A stretch of 49,789 bases of DNA from an uncultured Eubacteriales bacterium (GCA_902773665.1 CACYFF010000018.1:1-49789), one strand, 5' to 3'; shown: positions 33,456 to 41,973, numbered from the stretch's first letter. The notes: generated by a model not told the origin, from the letters alone. Program-made: numbers and translations.

Positions 33456-34468
33456 TGAGCGAAGAGACTAAGAGCACCTTCACTCCCGTAACCTACGACG
33501 ACCAGTACATCCTGATGGTGAACGGCTTAAAGAAGCATTTCCCCATCAAGGGCGGCATGCTGTCGAAGACCGTAGGCTGGGTCAAGGCGGTGGACGGGGT
33601 CACCTTCAACCTGAAGCGCGGCACCACCATGGGCCTTGTCGGCGAATCCGGCTGCGGCAAGACCACCGTCGGAAGAACGATCTTACGGCTTACAGACAGC
33701 AAGACGGACGGCCAGGTATTATTTAACGGCAAGGAGGTCTACGACCTTCCTAAGGACGAATTAAGGGCCTTACGGCCGAAGATGCAGATCATCTTCCAGG
33801 ATCCGTTCTCCAGTCTGTCCCCGAGACTGCCGGTCGGCGAGATCATCGGCGAAGCGGTTCGGGAACACGATCTGGTGCCGGCAAACGAGTACGATGACTA
33901 CATCGACAACGTCATGGACAAGTGCGGTCTGCAGCCGTTCCATAAGGACAGATACCCCCACGAATTCTCCGGCGGTCAGCGCCAGAGGATCTGTATCGCG
34001 AGAGCGCTGGCCCTGGAACCGGAGTTCATCGTGTGCGACGAGCCGGTCTCCGCGCTGGACGTATCCATCCAGGCGCAGATCATCAACCTGCTGGAAGAAC
34101 TGCAGGAAGAGCATAAGCTGAGCTACCTGTTCATCTCCCACGACCTGTCCGTCGTAGAGCACATCTCCGACTCGGTCGGCGTCATGTACCTGGGCAATCT
34201 GGTGGAGTACGGCGACAAGGCGGACATCTTCCGCAACCCGCTGCACCCCTATACCGAGGCGCTGTTCTCGGCGATCCCGGTGCCCGATCCCACGGTAAAG
34301 ATGAACCGCATCGTGCTGCAGGGCAGCATTCCTTCTCCGGCCAATCCGCCGGAGGGCTGCAAGTTCCACACCCGCTGCGCCAAGTGCATGGAGCAGTGCA
34401 AACACGTGGTGCCGCAGCAGAAGGAAATGGAGCCGGGCCATTTCGTGGCCTGCCACCTGTACGACTAA
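33455..34468 (+). CDS. oppF: Oligopeptide ABC transporter ATPase OppF
   Basis: A 337-residue second ATPase. Walker A GESGCGKT, signature FSGGQRQR, Walker [11 protein letters not shown] and switch HDLSV are intact. The C-terminal extension has [11 protein letters not shown], part of the OppF/DppF Cys motif. Its start overlaps the oppD stop by one base, so OppD and OppF are made in equal amounts. It completes an oppABCDF operon for peptide uptake. Confidence 0.96.
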   Translation: MSEETKSTFTPVTYDDQYILMVNGLKKHFPIKGGMLSKTVGWVKAVDGVTFNLKRGTTMGLVGESGCGKTTVGRTILRLTDSKTDGQVLFNGKEVYDLPKDELRALRPKMQIIFQDPFSSLSPRLPVGEIIGEAVREHDLVPANEYDDYIDNVMDKCGLQPFHKDRYPHEFSGGQRQRICIARALALEPEFIVCDEPVSALDVSIQAQIINLLEELQEEHKLSYLFISHDLSVVEHISDSVGVMYLGNLVEYGDKADIFRNPLHPYTEALFSAIPVPDPTVKMNRIVLQGSIPSPANPPEGCKFHTRCAKCMEQCKHVVPQQKEMEPGHFVACHLYD

Positions 34469-34477
34469 GGAGAGCGG

Positions 34478-34816
34478 ATGTATGAGCCGTTTGACCCTGC
34501 ACAAGAAGTGCAGGACGAACTGAACGAAGAAGACGCAGAAGACCTGGAAGAGACCATGGTCGTTGCCGATATGACAGGCCTTGCTCCCAAGCGGCCCATC
34601 CTATTTCCGGTGTTTGACCCCGGCAAGCAGATGGACGCGCAGAAAGAGCGGGTGCAGAACGCATCCCGGCAGCAGACGCCCGTGGATATCGACCGGGAAG
34701 GGCGCCTGGCCGCCATCAAAGGCGCTCTGGGCGCATCGCTCCTGATCTGGCTCGTCTATGCGGTGGGTTTCGGCTTGTTTATCTTCGCGCTTACGCGGTT
34801 GTTTAAGATCTTTTAA
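34478..34816 (+). CDS. Small C-terminally anchored protein, last gene of the opp operon
   Basis: A 112-residue protein I do not recognise. The first 80 residues are acidic and polar (QDELNEEDAEDLEETM), followed by one hydrophobic helix near the C-terminus (about 86-106, ASLLIWLVYAVGFGLFIFAL) and a short basic end, giving a tail-anchored layout. AAGGAGAG precedes the ATG, 9 bases after the oppF stop, so it is co-transcribed. A role as a transporter accessory factor is only suggested by position. Confidence 0.7.
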   Translation: MYEPFDPAQEVQDELNEEDAEDLEETMVVADMTGLAPKRPILFPVFDPGKQMDAQKERVQNASRQQTPVDIDREGRLAAIKGALGASLLIWLVYAVGFGLFIFALTRLFKIF

Positions 34817-34826
34817 GCAAAACAAA

Positions 34827-34853
34827 AGGACGCTCCTTCCGGGGCGTCCTCTT
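34827..34853 (+). terminator. Intrinsic terminator of the opp operon
   Basis: AGGACGCTCC (34827-34836) and GGGGCGTCCT (34841-34850) pair with one G-U, around a TTCC loop. The right side ends in CTTTC; the A-rich left flank can serve the convergent nitrilase gene. Confidence 0.8.
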
Positions 34854-34865
34854 TCTATGCTTATT

Positions 34866-35912
34866 CTATCCTTCGCAGTTGTAGTCCGCGCAGTCCTCGC
34901 CGAGCTCGCAGCCGGCGCAGTTCATGTCGCAGCCTTCCTCGACGACGCCGTAGTCGTGCTCTGCGAATTCGATCAGATCGTCCACGGGATCGTGTTCGTT
35001 GACGACCAGCTCCAGCACGTCGGGTCTGGAATAGTGGCCCGTGGCGTCGAATTCCATGCGGCTGGCCGGCACCTGCTGCATGTCGAGATCCGCATAGATG
35101 ATGGCGTCTTCGTCCCAGATGGGCTCGGTCAGATAATGGCCGTAGGGGTCGATCACGGCGGAGCCGCCGTTGCAGGGCCGCTCGGGCAGATTCTCGTATT
35201 CATGCGGGCAGTGGAAGTTGTCCGGATAGTCGTTCTTGTGGAAGTTCTGGTTGACGTGGATGACGTAGCAGTGGCCTTCGATGGCGATGTGCTTGATGGT
35301 GTCGTGCCACTCCGGATTGTTGTTCGTGTTGGGCGCCAGGTAGATCGTAACGCCTTTTTCGTACAGCGCAACGCGTGCCAGCGGCATGTAGTTCTCCCAG
35401 CAGATGAGGGCGCCGATGTTGCCCCAGGGCGTGTCGACCACGGGGAATTCGCCCTTGTTGCCGTCACCCCAGCACAGTCTCTCCGCGCCGGTGGGCTTCA
35501 GCTTTCTGTGGCGTGCCAGCAGTGCGCCGTCCGGTCCGAAGATCAGGTTGGTGCAGTACAGCGTGGCGTTCTCCAGGCAGCGTTCGGTGATGCCGATGGA
35601 AACGTAGGCGCCGGCCTGCGCTGCGGCATCCGCCAGACGGTCCGTGTCCTCGCTGGGTACGACCACGGAATTATCGTAATAGACCTTCCAGTCCAGTCTG
35701 CCGTATTTGTCACGGTTGCCTACGGTAAAGCCGAATGTGAGACCGAAGGGGTAGCAGGGGATGTAGCTCTCGGGGAAGACGATCAGTTCTGCGCCGTTGT
35801 TGCCCGCTTCGATGATCTCCTTGCACGCTTTATCGATGGTGGCGTCCTTGTCGAACATGACGGGGCCGGCCTGCACGAGGGCGATGCGGCAGGTATCTTT
35901 TAGGTCTTTCAT
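34866..35912 (-). CDS. Nitrilase with a cysteine-rich C-terminal tail
   Basis: A carbon-nitrogen hydrolase of the true nitrilase branch, converting an organic nitrile (or cyanide-type substrate) to acid and ammonia. The catalytic triad is Glu48 (FPESYIPCYP), Lys137 (HRKLKPT) and Cys171 (ICWENYMPLAR). The 348 residues fit the family, but the last 22 or so carry five cysteines (CDMNCAGCELGEDC plus one more), which nitrilases normally lack. This tail closely resembles the N-terminus of the nearby Mrp/Nbp35 protein (CNHNCSSCGQDCAD). AAGGAG precedes the ATG. Substrate unknown. Confidence 0.9.
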   Translation of the reverse strand: MKDLKDTCRIALVQAGPVMFDKDATIDKACKEIIEAGNNGAELIVFPESYIPCYPFGLTFGFTVGNRDKYGRLDWKVYYDNSVVVPSEDTDRLADAAAQAGAYVSIGITERCLENATLYCTNLIFGPDGALLARHRKLKPTGAERLCWGDGNKGEFPVVDTPWGNIGALICWENYMPLARVALYEKGVTIYLAPNTNNNPEWHDTIKHIAIEGHCYVIHVNQNFHKNDYPDNFHCPHEYENLPERPCNGGSAVIDPYGHYLTEPIWDEDAIIYADLDMQQVPASRMEFDATGHYSRPDVLELVVNEHDPVDDLIEFAEHDYGVVEEGCDMNCAGCELGEDCADYNCEG

Positions 35913-36003
35913 ATTGTTCTCCTTACTGCAAAAATAGTATAATAAGCAAGTTACAACATATTATATCTTTTTGCGGAAAACGCGTAAACAGGAAAGACGA
36001 TCC

Positions 36004-37056
36004 ATGGAGTGCAAAAAATATAACGTGGCGGTCCTGGCAGGGGACGGCATCGGTCCGGAGGTCTGCGAAGCCGGCAGGCAGGTGATGCAGGCGGCCGCGG
36101 AAAAAGACGGGCACATCGCCTTCACTTTCACCGATCATCCCTGGGGCTGCACCTATTATAAAGAGACCGGCCGCATGATGCCTGAAGACGGGCTGGAGAT
36201 CCTGAAAAACTACGACGCGATCCTGCTGGGCGCTGTCGGAAGGCCGGATGTACCGGATCACATCTCCCTGCGGGGGCTTCTTCTCACGATCCGGCAGGGC
36301 TTCGACCAGTATGTCAACCTGCGACCCGTCAAGCTGCTGAAAGGCGCGCCCTGCCCCTTAAAGGACGTTAAGCGCGAGGATATCGACATGATCTTCGTCC
36401 GCGAGAACAGCGAAGGCGAATACGCCGGCAAAGGCGTGCTGGAAGCGGACCGGGCGGAACAGGTGGGCGTCTTTACCCGCAAGGGATGCGAGCGCATCAT
36501 CCACTACGCGTTCGAATTGGCGGTCCGGGAGGGCCGGCACCGGGTGACCAGCATCAGCAAAGGGAACGCCTTAAACTATTCCATGGTGTTCTGGGATAAG
36601 ATCTTTGCGGAAGTGGCGAAGGACTACCCCCAGATCGAGACGAGGTCCCTGCTGGTGGACGCCGCCTCCATGTTCATGGTCAAGGATCCCGGGCGCTTCG
36701 ACGTGGTGGTCTGTTCCAATCTGTTCGGCGACATCTTAACGGATCTGGGCGCCGCCATCGCAGGCGGCATGGGCCTGTCTGCAGGCGCTAACATCAATCC
36801 CGAGCGCAGATTTCCCTCCATGTTCGAACCCATCCACGGGTCAGCGCCGGACATCGCCGGCCAGGGCATTTCCAACCCGATGGCGACGGTCTGGGCCTGC
36901 TCCCAGATGATGGACTACTTCGGACGGCCGGACCTGGGCAAAAAGATGCTCGATGCGGTGGAAGCCGTCCTGGAGGAGGGCACCGTGCTTACGCCGGACC
37001 TGGGCGGAAGCGCGAAGACGGACGACGTGACCCGGGCGATCATCAACAAGTTATAA
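36004..37056 (+). CDS. D-malate/tartrate dehydrogenase-like decarboxylating dehydrogenase
   Basis: A 350-residue member of the isocitrate/isopropylmalate dehydrogenase family. The segments VPDHISLRGLLLTIRQGFDQ and YVNLRPVKLL are those of the D-malate/tartrate dehydrogenase branch (DmlA/TtuC) and differ from LeuB. The substrate Arg/Lys/Asp set includes VRENSEGEYAG and SNLFGDILTDLGAA, and the NAD site GSAPDIAGQGISNP is present. The start is ATG 36004 (MECKKYNVAV) with GGAAAG upstream. It is divergent from the nitrilase. The exact 2-hydroxy acid is not determined by sequence. Confidence 0.82.
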   Translation: MECKKYNVAVLAGDGIGPEVCEAGRQVMQAAAEKDGHIAFTFTDHPWGCTYYKETGRMMPEDGLEILKNYDAILLGAVGRPDVPDHISLRGLLLTIRQGFDQYVNLRPVKLLKGAPCPLKDVKREDIDMIFVRENSEGEYAGKGVLEADRAEQVGVFTRKGCERIIHYAFELAVREGRHRVTSISKGNALNYSMVFWDKIFAEVAKDYPQIETRSLLVDAASMFMVKDPGRFDVVVCSNLFGDILTDLGAAIAGGMGLSAGANINPERRFPSMFEPIHGSAPDIAGQGISNPMATVWACSQMMDYFGRPDLGKKMLDAVEAVLEEGTVLTPDLGGSAKTDDVTRAIINKL

Positions 37057-37083
37057 AACCATTTAAAGGAGAAACATAAACCA

Positions 37084-37908
37084 ATGGCAGAAAATTGCAA
37101 CCACAACTGCAGCAGCTGCGGACAGGACTGCGCAGACAGAAAAACCACCGATTTCAGCGAACACCTGAACGAGTATTCCTCGGTGAAAAAGGTGATCGGC
37201 GTCGTATCCGGCAAGGGCGGCGTAGGCAAGAGCCTCGTTACCTCTCTGCTGGCTGTATCCGCAGCCAGAAAGGGCCTGAAGACCGCTATCCTGGATGCGG
37301 ACATCACCGGACCTTCCATCCCCAAGGCGTTCGGCCTTCACGATAAGGCCTATGCCGTGGATCAGGGCATCGTGCCCGTTCAGACGAAGTCCGGTATCGA
37401 CGTCATGTCCCTCAACCTGCTCATCGACAACGAGACCGATCCCGTCGTCTGGAGAGGCCCCATCATCGCCGGCACCGTCAAGCAGTTCTGGACCGACGTC
37501 ATCTGGGAGGACGAAGATGTGATGTTCATCGATATGCCGCCGGGGACCGGCGACGTTACGCTCACCGTGTTCCAGAGCCTTCCCATCGACGGCCTCGTCA
37601 TCGTTACCTCTCCCCAGGAGCTCGTCGGCATGATCGTCGAAAAGTGCGTCAAGATGGCGCAGATGATGAACATCCCCGTGCTGGCCATGGTGGAGAACAT
37701 GGGCTATGTAGAATGCCCGCACTGCGGCGAAAAGATCTATCCGTTCGGAGAAAGCAGACTCGCGGACCTGGCGAAGGAGTATCACGTAAACCTTACCGCT
37801 GCGCTTCCCATCGATCCCAAGCTGGCTGCTGCCTGCGACAAGGGCGACATCGAAGCATTCGAGGGTAACTGGCTGGACGGCATCACGGACGTCATCCAGA
37901 ATCTGTAG
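37084..37908 (+). CDS. Mrp/Nbp35-type Fe-S cluster carrier ATPase
   Basis: A 274-residue P-loop ATPase that carries and transfers [4Fe-4S] clusters to target proteins. The N-terminus has CNHNCSSCGQDC (Cys 5, 9, 12 and 16), comparable to the Nbp35 N-terminal cluster site. The deviant Walker A is GKGGVGKS (43-50) and the dimer-bridging CPHC lies near residue 207. DMPPGTGDVTL is the Mrp signature. RBS AAAGGAG. It is encoded near proteins with many Fe-S sites in this window. A YhbY gene follows 8 bases later. Confidence 0.93.
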   Translation: MAENCNHNCSSCGQDCADRKTTDFSEHLNEYSSVKKVIGVVSGKGGVGKSLVTSLLAVSAARKGLKTAILDADITGPSIPKAFGLHDKAYAVDQGIVPVQTKSGIDVMSLNLLIDNETDPVVWRGPIIAGTVKQFWTDVIWEDEDVMFIDMPPGTGDVTLTVFQSLPIDGLVIVTSPQELVGMIVEKCVKMAQMMNIPVLAMVENMGYVECPHCGEKIYPFGESRLADLAKEYHVNLTAALPIDPKLAAACDKGDIEAFEGNWLDGITDVIQNL

Positions 37909-37916
37909 GTGATCTT

Positions 37917-38216
37917 ATGCTTACCGGAAAACAGAGAGCCTATCTGAGAGGGCTGGCGCAGGAACTGCAGCCCGCCGTCTACGTCGGAAAAGAGAACCTG
38001 ACCGCTGCGGTGGTGACGGAGATGCACGATTACCTGAACGCCCACGAACTGTTGAAGGTGAAGATCCAGGAAGGATCGGACCTGGAAGCGAAAACCTGCG
38101 CCAACGAAGCGGCGCAGCGCCTGGGCGCGGAATTCGTGCAGGCTATCGGCCGCCGTTTTGTGCTGTACAGAAAAGCACAGGATCCCGAAAAGAGAAAGAT
38201 CGTACTGCCGAAATAA
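37917..38216 (+). CDS. yhbY: YhbY-type CRM-domain RNA-binding protein
   Basis: A 99-residue single CRM domain protein that in other bacteria associates with pre-50S ribosomal subunits. The sequence LTGKQRAYLRGLAQ at the N-terminus, the GKENLT loop and IGRRFVLYR at the C-terminus are the family pattern. It follows the Mrp gene closely; the two are probably co-transcribed. Normal length, nothing odd. Confidence 0.93.
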   Translation: MLTGKQRAYLRGLAQELQPAVYVGKENLTAAVVTEMHDYLNAHELLKVKIQEGSDLEAKTCANEAAQRLGAEFVQAIGRRFVLYRKAQDPEKRKIVLPK

Positions 38217-38251
38217 GCCTGTCGAAGCAACAGCGTAGGAAGGAGACAAAA

Positions 38252-38869
38252 ATGCGTATCACTTACTATGGCCATTCCTGCTTTACCTTGGAATCGCAAG
38301 GGTTTCGGGTCGTGGTTGACCCGTATAGGAATTATGTCCCCGGCTACCGGGCGCTGCATCTGGAGGCGGATGCCGTCTTCTGCTCCCACGGTCACGATGA
38401 CCATGCCTGGGTGCAGGCGGTAACGATACGCGAAAACGCGCCTGCAGACCCCTTTACCGTTACGGAAGTGGCCGGATTCCACGACGATGCGCAGGGCGCA
38501 AAGCGCGGACCCAACACGATGCGCATCTTCGAGGCGGAAGGACTGAAGGCCGTCCACCTGGGCGACATCGGCTGCATGCCGCCGGAAGCGGATCTGGAGA
38601 AACTGAAGGGCGCGGACGTCTGCCTGGTGCCCGTGGGCGGTTGCTACACCATCGATGCGGTGCAGGCCAAGGCTCTGATGGACATCCTGCAGCCGAAGAT
38701 CGTCATCCCCATGCATTTCCGTTTGGGCGATATGGGCTTTGCCGAGATCGGCACCCTGGAAGAATTTACAAAACTCTATGCGCCGGAGAGCGTCTACTTC
38801 CCCGGCACGAATACCATGGAACTGACGAAAGAGACCCCTGCAGGGGTCACCGTACTGCAATATATGTAG
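38252..38869 (+). CDS. Metallo-beta-lactamase-fold hydrolase (UPF0173-like)
   Basis: A 205-residue metal-dependent hydrolase. The metal motif HGHDDH (in CSHGHDDHAW, about 47-54) and later histidines in HLGDIGC and PMHFRLGDMG are intact, with the N-terminal ITYYGHSCF typical of the UPF0173/UlaG-like branch. AAGGAGAC precedes the ATG. The substrate is unknown; related proteins act on varied phosphoesters and lactones. It may be co-transcribed with yhbY 35 bases upstream. Confidence 0.85.
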   Translation: MRITYYGHSCFTLESQGFRVVVDPYRNYVPGYRALHLEADAVFCSHGHDDHAWVQAVTIRENAPADPFTVTEVAGFHDDAQGAKRGPNTMRIFEAEGLKAVHLGDIGCMPPEADLEKLKGADVCLVPVGGCYTIDAVQAKALMDILQPKIVIPMHFRLGDMGFAEIGTLEEFTKLYAPESVYFPGTNTMELTKETPAGVTVLQYM

Positions 38870-38896
38870 ACATTCCAAGCCATACGGAGGTGTTCC

Positions 38897-38980
38897 ATGT
38901 CCGAGACCTATCAAGACGTTCCTTTCAGAAACCGGGAGGACCTGGACCGCTATGCGGTCCGGCGGAATGCCGCACGGTGA
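38897..38980 (+). CDS. Possible 27-residue small protein
   Basis: A short reading frame, MSETYQDVPFRNREDLDRYA then VRRNAAR, with ACGGAGGTG ideally placed before its ATG. It is highly charged, has no hydrophobic segment and lies between the hydrolase gene and a terminator. It could be a genuine small protein or the surviving start of a lost gene. Confidence 0.35.
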   Translation: MSETYQDVPFRNREDLDRYAVRRNAAR

Positions 38981-39032
38981 AAGAAGCGGTCTTTTTCCTT
39001 CGAAAAAGCAGAAGAAATGCAATATAGGCAAG

Positions 39033-39061
39033 AAAAAACTCCCGGATGTCCTCCGGGAGTT
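39033..39061 (-). terminator. Intrinsic terminator of the potassium channel gene
   Basis: AACTCCCGGA (39037-39046) and TCCGGGAGTT (39052-39061) pair perfectly; on the minus strand the stem is followed by six Ts (complement of 39033-39038). Confidence 0.88.
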
Positions 39062-39065
39062 CGCT

Positions 39066-40052
39066 TTATTCGCCTGTCGTTTCTTCGGTCCATTCCGTGA
39101 AATCGACGATATGGACAGCCAGGGCATCGCCCCGGGCTATGCGGAAATCTTCCTTTGGCAGGATCTTGGACATGCCCCTTCGCACCACCAGGATCAAAAC
39201 GCCGAATTCCTCTTCGATCTCTTTGGCGGTCATGCCGATCCATTTACTGTCGAAATCGATATAGACGGTCTGGATGTTGAGGTCTCTGGGGTCGGAGCTT
39301 GCCTGCATCTCCGTATAGCGCTCCACGAAACCGGCGGAGATGATGCCGGTGGGGATCGCCACGGCGCCGACGCCTAAAAAGGCGATGATGATGCCCATCA
39401 CCTGACCCAGCGGCGTAATGGGGCTGATGTCGCCGTAGCCCACGGTGAGGATCGTGGACATGCTCCACCAGATGCCGGAAAAGGCGTTTTTAAAGGCTTC
39501 CGGCTGCACCTCATGCTCTACGCTGTACATGCAGAGCGACGAGGCCATCATCAGGATGAAGATGATAAAGCAGGACGATGCGATCTGGTTTCTCTTGTCG
39601 TAGATGACGGACGTGATGACGTTAAAGGAATCGAAGGCCTGGTTGACCCTAAACAGCCGCAGGATGCGCACCACCCGCAGCATGCGGAACACTACGAAGC
39701 CGGCCAGGGGCAGGAAGGGCAGGATCGTAAGCAGCAGCACCACGCCGTCGAAGGACTTCGCGAAGCGCCAGGCTGCAGCGCCCATGCTCTTTTCCTCCGG
39801 ATACAGCAGATCTGCCGTCCAAAGCCGCAGCAGGTATTCCACGCAGAAAAACAGCCCCGTTATGCCTTCCAGCACGTTGATGATGCCCATGTAGGGTGCA
39901 AACCGCTCGAAGGTCTGCAGGAACATCATGACGATGTTCACCAGGATCATCACGATGAGCACGTCGTCGAACACGCGGCTGGGTGTGTCGCTGGTATTGC
40001 CGATCTGGATGATGTCGAAGATCCTCTTTTTCTTTGCAGACTTCTGCTCCAT
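39066..40052 (-). CDS. Voltage-gated-type potassium channel
   Basis: A 328-residue membrane protein of the voltage-gated ion channel family. A cytosolic N-terminus is followed by S1-S4-like helices, with the Arg-rich fourth segment VFRMLRVVRILRLFRVNQAF acting as voltage sensor. A pore with the K+ filter TVGYGDI comes next, then the S6 helix, and about 80 cytosolic residues that may form a TrkA-C-like domain. The start is ATG 40052 with AGGAGGC; an upstream start at 40097 is rejected. It is a single-gene unit with its own terminator. Confidence 0.92.
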   Translation of the reverse strand: MEQKSAKKKRIFDIIQIGNTSDTPSRVFDDVLIVMILVNIVMMFLQTFERFAPYMGIINVLEGITGLFFCVEYLLRLWTADLLYPEEKSMGAAAWRFAKSFDGVVLLLTILPFLPLAGFVVFRMLRVVRILRLFRVNQAFDSFNVITSVIYDKRNQIASSCFIIFILMMASSLCMYSVEHEVQPEAFKNAFSGIWWSMSTILTVGYGDISPITPLGQVMGIIIAFLGVGAVAIPTGIISAGFVERYTEMQASSDPRDLNIQTVYIDFDSKWIGMTAKEIEEEFGVLILVVRRGMSKILPKEDFRIARGDALAVHIVDFTEWTEETTGE

Positions 40053-40180
40053 AGATGCCTCCTGTCCTATCGTTATAAGTATACAACATTTGCACAAAAT
40101 TTTTTATCCGTGTTGGATATTTGCTGGATAAGGCCTTGTTATAAAAAAGACAGAATTCATATTGGAACAACTGGGAGGAG

Positions 40181-40351
40181 TTGAAAATATCAGACCCGAA
40201 CAAAACCCTCACAAAAGAAGAACAACTGGATATCTTAAACGCCTTTTTTAACCGTATCCTTGTAGAAGGCAAGGAGCCAAAGGCCGGATTGGAGCGTCTG
40301 AAGTCGCTCCAGCCGGCTGCACTCCACCCTTTCGATCTACAAGCTTTCTAA
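40181..40351 (+). CDS. Possible 56-residue small protein or gene remnant
   Basis: An open frame with a strong ribosome-binding-like GGGAGGAG directly before TTG 40181, which is too close for a normal start; an ATA six bases further on would fit better but is a rare start codon. The product reads KISDPNKTLTKEEQLDILNA with FFNRILVEGKEPKAGLERL. It looks like real coding sequence (helical, charged) but I recognise no family. It may be a 5' piece of a decayed gene. Confidence 0.3.
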   Translation: MKISDPNKTLTKEEQLDILNAFFNRILVEGKEPKAGLERLKSLQPAALHPFDLQAF

Positions 40352-40478
40352 GCCTTCAAATCGCCCCGTCAGGGTACGAAATGGGTTTCGGCGGGTAACT
40401 TTGCAGTTCACGCGTAGCCGCTCCGCATTCCGGCGATTTTTCACTAAAGCTGTAACAATAATTTAACCTACAGGTTTA

Positions 40479-40507
40479 TTGAAAGGGAACCGGCCATGTG
40501 ATATAGT
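40479..40507 (+). promoter_or_regulatory. Promoter of the rtcB leader
   Basis: TTGAAA (40479-40484), a 17-base spacer and TATAGT (40502-40507) with an extended TG. It is the only clear promoter upstream of rtcB and lies 240 bases before the rtcB ATG. The region from 40352 to 40478 shows no gene. Confidence 0.7.
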
Positions 40508-40547
40508 GCTAACGGAAAAGGCCAAAAGGTCCATGAAAGGATAAACA

Positions 40548-40682
40548 ATGAGAACTTCAATGCTGCAAACATTTGAATTTGGCATTCGCCCCCTTTGCGG
40601 AAAAGAAAACGCAAAGTTGGATTATCGTGCCACAAAAAGACAGCGGAAGGCGATCGGTGATATCGGGTCACAGTTAGCGTAA
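40548..40682 (+). CDS. Possible 44-residue leader peptide or small basic protein
   Basis: The frame MRTSMLQTFEFGIRPLCG followed by a Lys/Arg-rich half (KENAKLDYRATKRQRKAIG) starts 8 bases after GAAAGG, in the transcript from the promoter at 40479-40507. It ends 14 bases before a terminator placed in front of rtcB. It could be a leader peptide, a small RNA-binding protein, or accidental. It contains the inverted repeat CTTTGCG/CGCAAAG (40593-40599, 40610-40616). Confidence 0.4.
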   Translation: MRTSMLQTFEFGIRPLCGKENAKLDYRATKRQRKAIGDIGSQLA

Positions 40683-40696
40683 ACAATATGTTGGTC

Positions 40697-40732
40697 AGGC
40701 CGCTTGTCAAAGAAAGGACAGGCGGCCTTTTT
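40697..40732 (+). terminator. Intrinsic terminator immediately before rtcB (possible attenuator)
   Basis: AGGCCGCTTGTC (40697-40708) pairs with GACAGGCGGCCT (40717-40728), with one G-U, and is followed by a T-run to 40732. Only 15 bases separate it from the rtcB ATG, too few for another promoter. Transcription of rtcB from the visible promoter must therefore read through it. Confidence 0.85.
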
Positions 40733-40747
40733 GGTAGGGAAGAGAAA

Positions 40748-41922
40748 ATGTTTGAGATCAAAGGAAAAGTGAATACAGCCATCTGCTACGCGACCGTCGT
40801 AGAGGATGAGGCGATCGAGCAGATCCGGCGGATGTGTGATTTCGATTTTACGGAGGGCAGCAGAGTGCGGATCATGCCGGACGTGCACGCCGGCAAGGGC
40901 TGCACGATCGGCACCACGATGACGGTCCACGGAAAGGCCGTCCCCAACGTGGTCGGCGTGGATATCGGCTGCGGCATGTACACGGTCAAACTGGCGGAAA
41001 AGACAATCGATCTGGCGAAGGTCGATGAAGCCTGTCACACTATCCCGTCCGGCCAGAACGTCTGGCCCGGGCGGATCGAAGCCTTCGACTTTACGCAGCT
41101 GCGCTGCTACCGGGAACTGAAGGAGATGAGCTGGCTCAAGCGGTCCTTAGGCACGCTGGGCGGCGGCAACCACTTCATCGAGGTGGAGGAAGGTGCGGAC
41201 GGCACCAAGTATCTGGTGATCCACTCAGGGTCCAGAAATCTGGGCAAGCAGGTCGCGGAGTTCTACCAGGCGCTTGCGACGGACCTGAACCGGGGCAAGG
41301 AGGAGTACCTCAAGGCCCGGAAGGCGATCATCGAGACCTACAAAGCGCAGGGTAGAAAGCAGGAGATCCAGCAGGCGCTGAAAGACCTGCAGTGGGTCAA
41401 GCGCGACGCCACGATCCCCGACGACCTCTGCTACGTCTACGGTGAGTACTTCGACGACTACCTGCACGACGTGGACATCTGCCAGAAGTTCGCTGTGCGG
41501 AACAGGGAGCTGATGGCGGAGGTCATCCTGGAGCGGGCGGGCCTCACAAAGGTGGACGCCTTCCACACGATCCACAACTACATCGACGTGGACGAGATGA
41601 TCCTTAGAAAAGGCGCCATCGCGGCACACGAGGGAGAACTGGTGCTGATCCCGATCAACATGCGGGACGGCTCCCGGAGTGGAACTACTCAGCGTCGCAC
41701 GGTGCCGGGCGGATCATGTCCAGAAGCAAGGCGAAGGAGTCGCTGGACATGGATGCTTACAAGGCATCCATGGCAGGCATCTACACGACTTCCGTGAACG
41801 AGGCGACCCTGGACGAGGCCCCGATGGCGTACAAGTCCATCGACGATATTCTGGGCGTGGTCACAGAATCTGTGGATGTGATCGAAATTTTAAAGCCAAT
41901 CTTTAACTTTAAGGCAAGTTAA
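40748..41922 (+). pseudogene. rtcB: RNA ligase RtcB, disrupted by an internal deletion
   Basis: RtcB joins RNA ends with 2',3'-cyclic phosphate or 3'-phosphate to 5'-OH ends using GTP and Mn2+. From ATG 40748 (MFEIKGKVNTAICYA) the frame is intact through MPDVHAGKGC, GVDIGCGMY and LGGGNHFIEV, but breaks at about 41671-41676. There the expected GS-LICxGKGN-PEWNYSA is reduced to GS/PEWNYSA. The downstream part, with the guanylylated histidine in SHGAGR, continues in another frame to 41922 (KPIFNFKAS). Frame arithmetic fits loss of 25 bases. As read, the protein loses its catalytic end. A sequencing error of this size is unlikely but not excluded. Confidence 0.85.
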
Positions 41923-41931
41923 GCCGGCGTG

Positions 41932-41960
41932 CGTTTCCGGCTTAGCCTCTGCCGGAAACG
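41932..41960. promoter_or_regulatory. Perfect 10-bp inverted repeat between rtcB and the XRE gene
   Basis: CGTTTCCGGC (41932-41941) and GCCGGAAACG (41951-41960) flank a 9-base centre and end directly at the GGAG that serves the ATG at 41974. There is no T-run. It could be an operator for the regulator encoded next, or an RNA hairpin that limits its translation. Confidence 0.6.
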
Positions 41961-41973
41961 GAGCGTAAATGAA

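Noticed and set aside
36004-37056. 3-isopropylmalate dehydrogenase (LeuB)
   Set aside because: The VPDHISLRG and YVNLRPVKLL segments follow the D-malate/tartrate dehydrogenase branch, and no leu genes are adjacent.
41660-41720. Programmed ribosomal frameshifting in rtcB
   Set aside because: There is no slippery heptamer with a stimulatory structure, and conserved residues between the two frames are missing, so a deletion explains the break better.
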